Made by a program: the position numbers and the translations under genes
Assembly (NCBI GenBank): GCA_017555905.1
Contig: JAFZFP010000025.1
Span: 1-64,000 of the forward strand
DNA length: 64,000 bases
Direction: 5' to 3'
Source: Alistipes sp.
GTDB lineage: Bacteria > Bacteroidota > Bacteroidia > Bacteroidales > Rikenellaceae
Shown: positions 54,646 to 62,747 of the stretch, piece by piece
How positions within the stretch are numbered: position 1 is the first letter of the stretch
Layout of the letters: the number at the start of each line of letters is the position of its first letter
The notes under the pieces: generated by a model
Databases searched by the model: none
What the model saw: only the letters and a program-made list of their open reading frames with translations
What the model was told of the DNA's origin: nothing

Positions 54646-57600
54646 ATGCGCCCATTTGTACACCTACACGTTCACAGCCAATACTCGCTGTTGGATGGCC
54701 AGGCAAGCATTCCAAAACTTGTCGATAAGGCCATTGCCGACGGTATGCCTGGTATTGCACTTACCGATCACGGTAATATGTTTGGTGTCAAGGAGTTCTT
54801 CAACTACATCTCAAAAAAGAATGGCGCACGTCGCGACAAGATTAAGACACTTCAAAAACTTATCGCACGATTAGAGAGTGGCGAGGCTTCGGACGAGGAG
54901 AAGGGCGAAGACCCATCTGCATCCTTGGCCAAGGCACGTGCCGAACTCGACGCAGTGCCCAAGGAGGATTTCAAAGCCATCATAGGTTGCGAGGTCTATG
55001 TTGCGCGTCGTCGTATGTTCAACCGTGAGAAGGCAATGGGCGACTACAGTGGCTACCACCTCATCCTCTTGGCTAAGGATAAGAGGGGCTACAAAAACCT
55101 TATTAAGATCGTTTCGAAGGCCTATACCGAAGGCTCATACGGACGTCCCCGTACCGACCGCGTAGAACTCGAAAAGTACCACGAGGGTCTTATATGCTGT
55201 TCGGCTTGTATTGGTGGCGAGATTCCACGACACATACGCAATGGCAAACTCGACGAGGCTCGTGAGGCTATTCTCTGGCATAAGAGCATCTTTGGCGACG
55301 ACTACTACCTTGAGTTACAGTTGCATAAGGCAACTGTCGAGCGTGCCAACCACGAGACCCACAAGATTCAGGAGGTGGTGAATGAACACCTCATCAGTTT
55401 CTCGCGCGAACTTGGCGTTAAGTTGGTATGTACCAACGATGTACACTTCGTAGATGAGGAACACGCAGAGGCTCACGACCGCCTTATATGTCTTGGTACG
55501 TCAAAGGATGTGGACGATCCACAACGTATGCTCTACTCCAAGCAGGAGTGGATGAAGACTACTGCGGAGATGAACGCCATCTTCGACTACATCCCCGAGG
55601 CATTGGACAACACCATAGAGGTGTGCAACAAGGTAGAGAACTACTCTATCGACCACTCCCCTATTATGCCAACTTTCGCTATTCCAGAGGATTTTGGCAC
55701 CGAGGAGGGTTATAGGGCTCGTTATACTGAAAAAGATCTCTTCGACGAGTTCACCCAAGACGAAAACGGCAACGTGGTGATGAGCGAGGAGGAGGCAAAG
55801 AAAAAGATTGATAAGTTAGGAGGATACGACAAACTATATCGCATAAAACTTGAGGCGGACTACCTTGCTAAGTTGGCAATGGAGGGTGCGCACCGTCGTT
55901 ATGGCGAGGTTCTGAACGAGGAGACCGTAACACGTCTGAAGTTCGAGTTGCACATTATGAAGACTATGGGTTTCCCTGGTTACTTCCTTATCGTGCAGGA
56001 CTTCATCCGTGCAGCACGTGAAGAACTCGACGTGTCGGTAGGTCCTGGCCGTGGTTCTGCAGCAGGCTCTGCCGTAGCCTACTGTCTCGGAATCACACAG
56101 ATAGACCCTATCAAGTATGACTTGCTGTTCGAGCGTTTCCTTAACCCCGACCGTATCTCATTGCCCGATATCGATATCGACTTCGATGATGATGGTCGTG
56201 GCCGAGTGCTTAATTGGGTAACACAGAAATATGGTAAGGAGAAGGTGGCACACATCATCACCTACGGTACTATGGCTACCAAGATGGCGCTCAAGGATGT
56301 TGCCCGAGTGCAGAAGTTGCCTTTAGCCGTAGCCAACCAACTTTGCAAGTGGATCCCCGAGCGTATTCCCGACCCTAACGACAAGGAGAAACTCCTCAAG
56401 ATAAACCTCGCGAACTCCATTATGGCAGTTCCCGAACTCAAGGAGGCTGAGGAGTCTACAGATCCCGTTTTGCACGACACCATCAAGTACGCAAAAATCC
56501 TTGAGGGTAATGTGCGAGGTACAGGTGTACACGCCTGCGGAACAATCATCTGTCGTGACGACATCACCGACTGGGTACCTGTCAGCACCGCCTTGGATAA
56601 GAAGACAGGCGAGACTATGCTCGTAACGCAGTACGAAGGCTCTGTCATCGAAGATACGGGACTTATAAAGATGGACTTCTTGGGTCTCACCACCCTCTCG
56701 ATTATCAAGGATGCCTTGGAGACTATCGAGCAGACGCACGGCATAAAGATAGATATAGACAACATACCTATCGACGATAGGAAGACATACGAACTCTACT
56801 GCGAAGGTGGCACAATGGGTATCTTCCAGTTTGAGTCGCCAGGTATGCAGAAATACCTTCGAGAACTCCAGCCTTCGACTTTCGAGGACCTTATTGCGAT
56901 GAACGCCCTCTATCGTCCAGGCCCAATGGATTATATCCCCGACTTCATCGACCGTAAGCACGGCCGTAAGCCGATTGTATACGATATACCCATTATGGAG
57001 CGCTACCTCAAGGATACATACGGTATTACGGTATATCAGGAGCAGGTGATGTTATTGTCACGTCTGTTGGGTAACTTCACACGTGGTCAGTCCGATACCC
57101 TCCGTAAGGCGATGGGTAAGAAGATCAAGTCGAAACTTGACGAATTAAAACCCCTCTTCATCGCTGGTGGTAAGTCGAATGGTCACGACGAGAAGGTCCT
57201 TGAAAAGATTTGGGCCGACTGGGAGAAGTTTGCATCCTACGCCTTCAACAAGTCGCACGCAACGTGCTACTCGTGGGTGTCGTACCAGACTGCCTATATC
57301 AAGGCGCACTACCCTTCTGAGTATATGGCGGCGGTGCTTAGCCGTAACCTAAACGATATCAAGGAGGTAACCAAGTATATGACCGAGTGTAAACGAATGG
57401 GAATCTCGGTACTCGGCCCCGATATCAACTCCTCAATGATTCGCTTCTCGACCTCGAAGAATGGCGATGTGCGCTTCGGTCTCGCTGCTATTAAGGGTGT
57501 TGGCGAGGCGGCCTCTGAGTCCATCATCAACGAGCGCATTAAGAATGGCCCATTCAAGTCGATATACGATTTTATGGAGCGCATCAACTTCGCTGTGGTG

Positions 57601-58485
57601 AACCGCAAATCCTTGGAGAGTATCGCCTATGCTGGAGGTTTCGACTCACTGATAAACCATTGTCGTTCACGCTTCTTCACCGAAGACCAGAATGGCGTAG
57701 CATACCTCGATATGCTCATCCGCTATGGCCAGCGTGTGCAGTCCGAGAAGAATAATGCACAGCAGAGCCTCTTTAGTATGTTTAGCGAGAGTGGTTCGGA
57801 CATTCCACAGCCTAAGGTGCCCGATGGTCAGGATTGGACCAATATCGCCGTGTTGAATAAGGAGCGCGAGGTTATTGGTCTCTACCTCTCTGGCCACCCC
57901 CTCGACCGCTTTGGATTCATCCTCAAGAAGATGTGTCAGGCGGAACTTGGCGACCTAACGGAGTTGCGACTCTTCAATGGCAAGGATTTGGCTGTAGCAG
58001 GCATCGTAACTTCTGTTACTCCATTGACGACAAGCGATGGTCGAAGATATGCGCGTTTCGTACTCGAGGACTACAACAGTTCGCACGAGTTCTTAATGTA
58101 TAGCAAGGAGTATAGTACTATGGGAGCAATGCTAGAGGTTAATAATTTCCTCTTCATACGAGGTCGTGTTCAACCACGCTTCGGCAAGGATGAGAATAAC
58201 CTCACATACAAGATGCTATCCATTCAGCATCTGGCAGATGTTGCCGAGAGTATATCAAAGATACGCATAGAACTCGACATTAACGAGATATGCCCTACGC
58301 TTACATCAATGCTCCTACAACAGATAGAGGCTAACCCCGGCAATACGACCTTGGAGTTTGCGATTTATGACCACGTGGACGACGTGAAGATAAAACTCAA
58401 CTCGAACAAGTATAGGGTATCGACAAGCGTGGAGTTTATGAACTTTATTATCAACAACGAATTCAACTATTTCATTAACATATAA
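54646..58485 (+). CDS. dnaE: DNA polymerase III alpha subunit
   Basis: Replicative polymerase catalytic subunit, 1279 residues, within the DnaE1 range. The N-terminal PHP domain starts HLHVHSQYSLLDG (about residues 7-19). The polymerase core has GPGRGSAAGSAVAYCLGI and PDIDIDFDDDGRG with the catalytic aspartates near 507-513, then ASYAFNKSHA in the fingers. The tandem HhH region is FGLAAIKGVGEAA. The C-terminal OB-fold region contains DLAVAGIVTSVTPL, with a further C-terminal tail. trxA follows after 12 bases. The gene looks intact. A PolC or DnaE2 identity is excluded by domain order and length. Confidence 0.97.
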   Translation: MRPFVHLHVHSQYSLLDGQASIPKLVDKAIADGMPGIALTDHGNMFGVKEFFNYISKKNGARRDKIKTLQKLIARLESGEASDEEKGEDPSASLAKARAELDAVPKEDFKAIIGCEVYVARRRMFNREKAMGDYSGYHLILLAKDKRGYKNLIKIVSKAYTEGSYGRPRTDRVELEKYHEGLICCSACIGGEIPRHIRNGKLDEAREAILWHKSIFGDDYYLELQLHKATVERANHETHKIQEVVNEHLISFSRELGVKLVCTNDVHFVDEEHAEAHDRLICLGTSKDVDDPQRMLYSKQEWMKTTAEMNAIFDYIPEALDNTIEVCNKVENYSIDHSPIMPTFAIPEDFGTEEGYRARYTEKDLFDEFTQDENGNVVMSEEEAKKKIDKLGGYDKLYRIKLEADYLAKLAMEGAHRRYGEVLNEETVTRLKFELHIMKTMGFPGYFLIVQDFIRAAREELDVSVGPGRGSAAGSAVAYCLGITQIDPIKYDLLFERFLNPDRISLPDIDIDFDDDGRGRVLNWVTQKYGKEKVAHIITYGTMATKMALKDVARVQKLPLAVANQLCKWIPERIPDPNDKEKLLKINLANSIMAVPELKEAEESTDPVLHDTIKYAKILEGNVRGTGVHACGTIICRDDITDWVPVSTALDKKTGETMLVTQYEGSVIEDTGLIKMDFLGLTTLSIIKDALETIEQTHGIKIDIDNIPIDDRKTYELYCEGGTMGIFQFESPGMQKYLRELQPSTFEDLIAMNALYRPGPMDYIPDFIDRKHGRKPIVYDIPIMERYLKDTYGITVYQEQVMLLSRLLGNFTRGQSDTLRKAMGKKIKSKLDELKPLFIAGGKSNGHDEKVLEKIWADWEKFASYAFNKSHATCYSWVSYQTAYIKAHYPSEYMAAVLSRNLNDIKEVTKYMTECKRMGISVLGPDINSSMIRFSTSKNGDVRFGLAAIKGVGEAASESIINERIKNGPFKSIYDFMERINFAVVNRKSLESIAYAGGFDSLINHCRSRFFTEDQNGVAYLDMLIRYGQRVQSEKNNAQQSLFSMFSESGSDIPQPKVPDGQDWTNIAVLNKEREVIGLYLSGHPLDRFGFILKKMCQAELGDLTELRLFNGKDLAVAGIVTSVTPLTTSDGRRYARFVLEDYNSSHEFLMYSKEYSTMGAMLEVNNFLFIRGRVQPRFGKDENNLTYKMLSIQHLADVAESISKIRIELDINEICPTLTSMLLQQIEANPGNTTLEFAIYDHVDDVKIKLNSNKYRVSTSVEFMNFIINNEFNYFINI

Positions 58486-58497
58486 AACTTTAAAGTT

Positions 58498-58815
58498 ATG
58501 GCACTAAAACTAAACAACGAGAATTTTGACGAGGTAATGGGCAAGGGTATGCCTGTAGTTATCGATTTCTGGGCAACTTGGTGTGGTCCTTGCCGTATGG
58601 TAAGCCCTATCATCGACGAGTTGGCAGAGGAGTATGATGGTAAGGTAGTTATCTGCAAGTGCGACGTAGGTGAGGACGGCGACGAGATCGCAGCACAGTA
58701 CCGTGTTCGCAACGTACCTACTATCCTCTTCTTCAAGGATGGCAACCAGGTAGACAAGCACGTAGGTACTGCAGACAAGGAGCAGCTCAAGGCTAAGATC
58801 GACGCTTTGCTTTAA
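58498..58815 (+). CDS. trxA: thioredoxin
   Basis: Cytoplasmic thiol-disulfide carrier of 105 residues. The active site is WATWCGPCRMV (Cys29/Cys32), with the buried Asp (VIDFWA) and the cis-proline in RNVPTILFFKDG. It has no signal peptide. It sits 12 bases behind dnaE and before a strong terminator, so it can be made from the dnaE transcript. An electron donor for ribonucleotide reductase or peroxiredoxins would be the standard role. The motif and length leave no serious alternative. Confidence 0.97.
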   Translation: MALKLNNENFDEVMGKGMPVVIDFWATWCGPCRMVSPIIDELAEEYDGKVVICKCDVGEDGDEIAAQYRVRNVPTILFFKDGNQVDKHVGTADKEQLKAKIDALL

Positions 58816-58836
58816 TCCTTAATCTTCCTAAAACGA

Positions 58837-58870
58837 ATAGGGCGCTGAGTAATCAGTGCCCTATCTTTTT
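58837..58870. terminator. terminator after trxA
   Basis: A 12-base-pair stem (ATAGGGCGCTGA at 58837-58848 with TCAGTGCCCTAT at 58853-58864, one G-U pair), a GTAA loop and CTTTTTAT. It probably also serves the converging CPBP gene. Confidence 0.9.
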
Positions 58871-58882
58871 ATTTGGTTAGCA

Positions 58883-59686
58883 TTACACTCGCTCGACATT
58901 TTGCGACTTTATGGTCTCGGTGATGCCTCCACGATACTTGATAAAGAATCTGACAATTACGGCCAGTGTGATTACCACTACCAAAGCGCAGCCAGAGTAG
59001 ATATATACAAAGTACTCATCTCCATTCACCGACTCGAGGAGAGGCATCTCCTGATAGGAAAGAATGGCAAGGGCGTAAGCCAAGATATTGTTGCAAACGT
59101 GGAGAATGATAGGGGCAAGTATCGACTTAGTTCGCAGATAGACATAACTAAACAATAGGCCCACCAACACACCCTCTACAATCACCGTAGGCTCGAGGTG
59201 TATAACACCAAAGAGTATCGACGAAATCAGCACAGCAACGAATGGTGGGCAGGTAACCCTCAGCAAGTTATACAACAATCCACGAAAGAGTATCTCCTCA
59301 AAAATTGGGGCTACGGCCACAACCATAATTAATGTCCAAGTACTATCTCCAAACTCTCGCGAATCTGCTGGAAGCAATTCGTTTAGCGGAGAGAGCAACA
59401 CGCTCAATGAGATAAGAATAACCACACCGCTAAGTATCACTATAGGGTTTAGCCCCGAGGCCTTACGCATAACGACACGCTCTACCCCACTCTTTCGCAT
59501 ATACCACTTCACGACGACCAAGGTCAAGAGCATAGATATCGTATATACCACAAGGCGCACCAATTCTGAATTATCACCCACGGGCAACACCCTAACAGTC
59601 ATTACTGCAACGAGTTGCATAGCGATAAAGAGTATCGCAAAGAGGCTAATATTTACCACCGTATCAACAAATCGTTTCATAACCAT
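58883..59686 (-). CDS. CPBP-family intramembrane metalloprotease
   Basis: Membrane protein of 267 residues with about eight hydrophobic segments. The ABI/CAAX-protease motifs are present: FEEILFRGLLYN (EEx3R, near residue 125), the later HxxN-type region LILHVCNNILA and SILFGVIHLEPT. These histidines and glutamates form the Rce1-like metal site. Some family members are involved in bacteriocin immunity or maturation, but there is no bacteriocin context here. It is divergent from parA with a shared 146-base intergenic region. The substrate is unknown. Confidence 0.85.
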   Translation of the reverse strand: MVMKRFVDTVVNISLFAILFIAMQLVAVMTVRVLPVGDNSELVRLVVYTISMLLTLVVVKWYMRKSGVERVVMRKASGLNPIVILSGVVILISLSVLLSPLNELLPADSREFGDSTWTLIMVVAVAPIFEEILFRGLLYNLLRVTCPPFVAVLISSILFGVIHLEPTVIVEGVLVGLLFSYVYLRTKSILAPIILHVCNNILAYALAILSYQEMPLLESVNGDEYFVYIYSGCALVVVITLAVIVRFFIKYRGGITETIKSQNVERV

Positions 59687-59733
59687 ATTCCCTACATTTT
59701 AGTTTGCTCAAATAGTGAGCAAAAATTTATAAA

Positions 59734-59792
59734 CAAAGATACGATTTTTTTCAAAAACAATTTAGAGATATCGGATAAAATTACTAATTTTG
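59734..59792. promoter_or_regulatory. divergent promoter region of CPBP and parA
   Basis: For parA (plus strand), TAATTTTG at 59785-59792 has a TTTA at 59761-59764, 20 bases upstream, and is 40 bases before the ATG. For the CPBP gene (minus strand), TATCTTTG lies at 59734-59741, 47 bases from its ATG, with no clear -33. The two -33 windows coincide around 59761-59765, so the promoters may compete. Confidence 0.5.
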
Positions 59793-59832
59793 CAAGAATA
59801 TTTTAGTAACGAAGCATAAACAATAAGATTGA

Positions 59833-60600
59833 ATGGCAAAAGTTGTAGCATTAGCGAATCAGAAAGGTGGAGTTGGAAAGACTACTACTGCGATAAACCT
59901 CGCTGCATCCGTAGCACTCCTTGGCAAGAAGGTACTACTCATCGATGCTGACCCTCAGGCAAATGCGACCTCAGGTCTCGGCTTCGACATCAACCTTCCT
60001 GGCATCTACGAGTGTATCGTGGGCGATAGCAAGGCCGAAGAGGTAATCCTCCACTCCGACGACATCAAGAAGTTGTGGCTACTGCCTTCATCTATCAACC
60101 TCGTTGCCGCCGACACCGAACTCTCGACAATGGAGAATGCCCACCACATCATCAAGGGCATCGTGGACTCGGTACGCGACAACTACGACTACATCTTCAT
60201 CGACTGCTCACCATCGTTGGGCTTCACCACCGTAAACATCCTTACTGCAGCAGACTCCGTGCTTGTCCCTGTGCAGTGTGAGTATCTCGCCTTGGAGGGT
60301 TTGAGCAAGTTGCTCAATACGATTAAGATGGTAAAGAGCCGTCTCAACCCTGAGTTGAGCATCGAGGGATTCGTACTAACTATGTATATGCGCAACCGCC
60401 TAAACAATCAGGTGGTAAGCGAGGTTCGAGAGCATTTCGGCGAGTTGGCCTACGAGACCATCATCCAGCGCAACATACGCCTTGGTGAGGCACCATCCCA
60501 CGGCAAACCAATTATGTTATACGATGCCACCGCTACAGGCTCTACAAACTACCTAAACCTCGCACGAGAGTTTCTCAAGCGCAACAAGAGTAAAAAATAG
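59833..60600 (+). CDS. parA: chromosome-partitioning ATPase ParA (Soj)
   Basis: Walker-type ATPase that segregates replication origins with ParB, 255 residues. The deviant Walker A is ANQKGGVGKTTTAINLAAS, followed by VLLIDADPQANATSGLGF and FIDCSPSLGFTTVNIL. The size is that of chromosomal Soj. It has no long N-terminal DNA-binding extension, so it is not a plasmid type Ia ParA. parB follows after 9 bases. The set parA-parB-DUF5683-mltD is a common Bacteroidales order and marks an origin-region locus in many genomes, but no parS site was seen. Confidence 0.96.
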   Translation: MAKVVALANQKGGVGKTTTAINLAASVALLGKKVLLIDADPQANATSGLGFDINLPGIYECIVGDSKAEEVILHSDDIKKLWLLPSSINLVAADTELSTMENAHHIIKGIVDSVRDNYDYIFIDCSPSLGFTTVNILTAADSVLVPVQCEYLALEGLSKLLNTIKMVKSRLNPELSIEGFVLTMYMRNRLNNQVVSEVREHFGELAYETIIQRNIRLGEAPSHGKPIMLYDATATGSTNYLNLAREFLKRNKSKK

Positions 60601-60609
60601 AGACACTAT

Positions 60610-61482
60610 ATGAGTACACAGAAGAAAAGAGGCTTGGGACGCGGTCTCGATGCACTATTCAGCACCCCAAACATCACACAGCAATGTACCCCGATGTCCG
60701 AAATGGCAGAGGTTGCCATAGCAGATATCGAGCCTAACCCACTCCAGCCACGTAGCGACTTTAGCGAGGAGGCACTCCAGGAGTTGGCTACATCAATTGC
60801 CGAGTTGGGCGTTATCCAGCCTATCACACTCAAGCGTGGCGACAATGGCAAATATATCATCATCAGTGGTGAGCGTCGTTGGCGAGCATCACAGATGGCG
60901 GGTCTTGAGCGTCTTCCTGCCTACATACGCGAGGTGGAGGATGAGGATCTACACGCTATGGCTCTCGTCGAGAATATCCAGCGCGAAAATCTCAACGCCA
61001 TAGAGATTGCCTTGGGTATGCAGCGCTTGGTCGAGGAGTGCGGTCTCACACAGGAGGGATTGGCACAAAAGGTGGGCAAGAAGCGCTCTACGGTATCGAA
61101 CTATATGCGCCTTCTCAACCTCCCATCAGAGGTACAACTTGCACTAAAGGAGGGCCTTATCTCTATGGGTCACGCAAAGGCTATTGCAGGTCTTGAGGAA
61201 GAACTTCAGATTAAGGCCTTGAAGAAGTGTATTAAGAAGGGGCTTTCGGTACGTCAGGCCGAGATATTGGCTCGCAAGTTAGCCGAGGGGCCTAAGTGTA
61301 CTAACGACGAGGAAGAGGAGTACCCCGAGTCATACTCTCGCCTCGTATTGGAGTTGGAGCGTGTACTTAGCGACAACATATCTATAAAGCGAACAAAGAG
61401 TGGGTCGAGCCGCATCACCATCGAGTGTGCCAACGACCAAGAGATAGAGTTGCTCATTGCAAAACTTGGCAATATAAAATAA
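60610..61482 (+). CDS. parB: chromosome-partitioning protein ParB (Spo0J)
   Basis: CTP-dependent DNA clamp that loads at parS and spreads, 290 residues. The N-terminus is KKRGLGRGLDALF. The ParB/Srx domain has EPNPLQPRSDFSEEALQEL and GERRWRASQMAG (box II), then MALVENIQRENLNAIE. The helix-turn-helix is GLTQEGLAQKVGKKRSTVSNYMRLL, cut here to its recognition part KRSTVSNYMR. The C-terminal dimer domain contains RLVLELERVLSDNISIK. The length is typical of chromosomal ParB. The start is the ATG at 60610, 9 bases after parA. Confidence 0.96.
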   Translation: MSTQKKRGLGRGLDALFSTPNITQQCTPMSEMAEVAIADIEPNPLQPRSDFSEEALQELATSIAELGVIQPITLKRGDNGKYIIISGERRWRASQMAGLERLPAYIREVEDEDLHAMALVENIQRENLNAIEIALGMQRLVEECGLTQEGLAQKVGKKRSTVSNYMRLLNLPSEVQLALKEGLISMGHAKAIAGLEEELQIKALKKCIKKGLSVRQAEILARKLAEGPKCTNDEEEEYPESYSRLVLELERVLSDNISIKRTKSGSSRITIECANDQEIELLIAKLGNIK

Positions 61483-61508
61483 AGTTGGCCTAACGGGCGT
61501 TTAGTATT

Positions 61509-62729
61509 ATGATGAATCGACATCTATTCATAGGTCTCTTCCTTACATTGGTGGCACTCTTTGCCTTCGATGGCAGCCTGTCTGCCCAAGAGTATAATCG
61601 CGAGAGACTAAGAGGCAATGTCCGCACCATTAATCAAGGTGGTCTCGTGCCTATCGACTCGGCTGCTATCCTTCGCGAGAAGGCCGCTGCTGCCGCCCGT
61701 CGTGACTCCATCTACTACCACTTCATCGACTCCATCGCCCAACTTACACACCTCACATACCAGGAACTCCCCGATACTCAACGCGACTCCTTGCGTCAAG
61801 TAGTCATACAGCAGGTGAGACGCGATTCTGCCGTCGTTATGCGTGGTGATAGTATCTCGCCCGATGGTAAGCGCATACGCCTAAACAAGAATGGCGAGGT
61901 GCGCAAGCCACTAATCAGCGACTCTATGGGTCTGTCGAAGATGTGCTGGCTCTCACTGCCACTCCCAGGCTTCGGCCAGATATACAACAAGCAGTATTGG
62001 AAACTCGGAATCCTATACCCCGTCGTCGGAGCCTCTATCGGTATGTTTGTCCACGAACATAAGCAGTACAAGCCGCTGAAAGCAGAGTATGACCAATACC
62101 TCATCGACAACGGCTATATGCGTACGCCCGACCTTGATGAGATACAGACAAAACTGATTCGCCACAACACGATGCAGCAGATATACGCTGGCATAGCCAT
62201 AGCCTCGTATCTCTACTTCATTGGCGATGCAGCTATCAACTACTCGACCAACGAGGTGTCGCAGGTAAAGAAGGCAACCACACTCTCAACGATATTCCCT
62301 GGTGCAGGTCAGATCTATAACAAGAGTTACTGGCGAGTACCAATCGTATTGGGTGGTATGGCTTCAACCATCTACACTATCGACTGGAACAACCGTGGTT
62401 ACCAGCGCTTTAAGACTGCATACAGCCTACGTGTGGACTACGACAAGAACCCTCAAAACTACCCCAATGGTGCAGCCGACGAGTTCCGAGGAGCCTACTC
62501 GGCAACCTTCCTCAAGAACCTCAAGGATAGTTACCGCCGTAACCGAGACCTATGTATAATCCTCACAGCAGGTGTCTATCTATTGCAGATTCTCGATGCG
62601 CACGTCGATGCACACCTTCAGGATTACGACATCTCTGATGACCTTTCAATGAACGTAGAGCCATATTTCGACCTAACTTCCGTGGGTTCTCAGCCCGTCT
62701 ATGGTCTAAATATGAGTCTTAAATTTTAA
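61509..62729 (+). CDS. DUF5683 protein with two PGxGQIYNK modules
   Basis: Protein of 406 residues with a signal peptide (MMNRHLFIGLFLTLVALFAFDGSLSAQ) and probably several membrane-associated helices. Two copies of one motif stand out: PGFGQIYNKQYWKLGILYP near residue 158 and PGAGQIYNKSYWRVPIVLG near 268, an internal duplication. The family is widespread in Bacteroidetes, always near parA/parB and mltD. No reaction is known. Its position between chromosome segregation and cell-wall cleavage genes suggests a link to division, which I cannot prove from the sequence. Confidence 0.82.
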   Translation: MMNRHLFIGLFLTLVALFAFDGSLSAQEYNRERLRGNVRTINQGGLVPIDSAAILREKAAAAARRDSIYYHFIDSIAQLTHLTYQELPDTQRDSLRQVVIQQVRRDSAVVMRGDSISPDGKRIRLNKNGEVRKPLISDSMGLSKMCWLSLPLPGFGQIYNKQYWKLGILYPVVGASIGMFVHEHKQYKPLKAEYDQYLIDNGYMRTPDLDEIQTKLIRHNTMQQIYAGIAIASYLYFIGDAAINYSTNEVSQVKKATTLSTIFPGAGQIYNKSYWRVPIVLGGMASTIYTIDWNNRGYQRFKTAYSLRVDYDKNPQNYPNGAADEFRGAYSATFLKNLKDSYRRNRDLCIILTAGVYLLQILDAHVDAHLQDYDISDDLSMNVEPYFDLTSVGSQPVYGLNMSLKF

Positions 62730-62747
62730 CATATCCAACCCAAAGAA

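Noticed and set aside
59690-61500. parS site near parAB
   Set aside because: I looked for the consensus with its central CACGTG and found none in this region. It may be outside the window.
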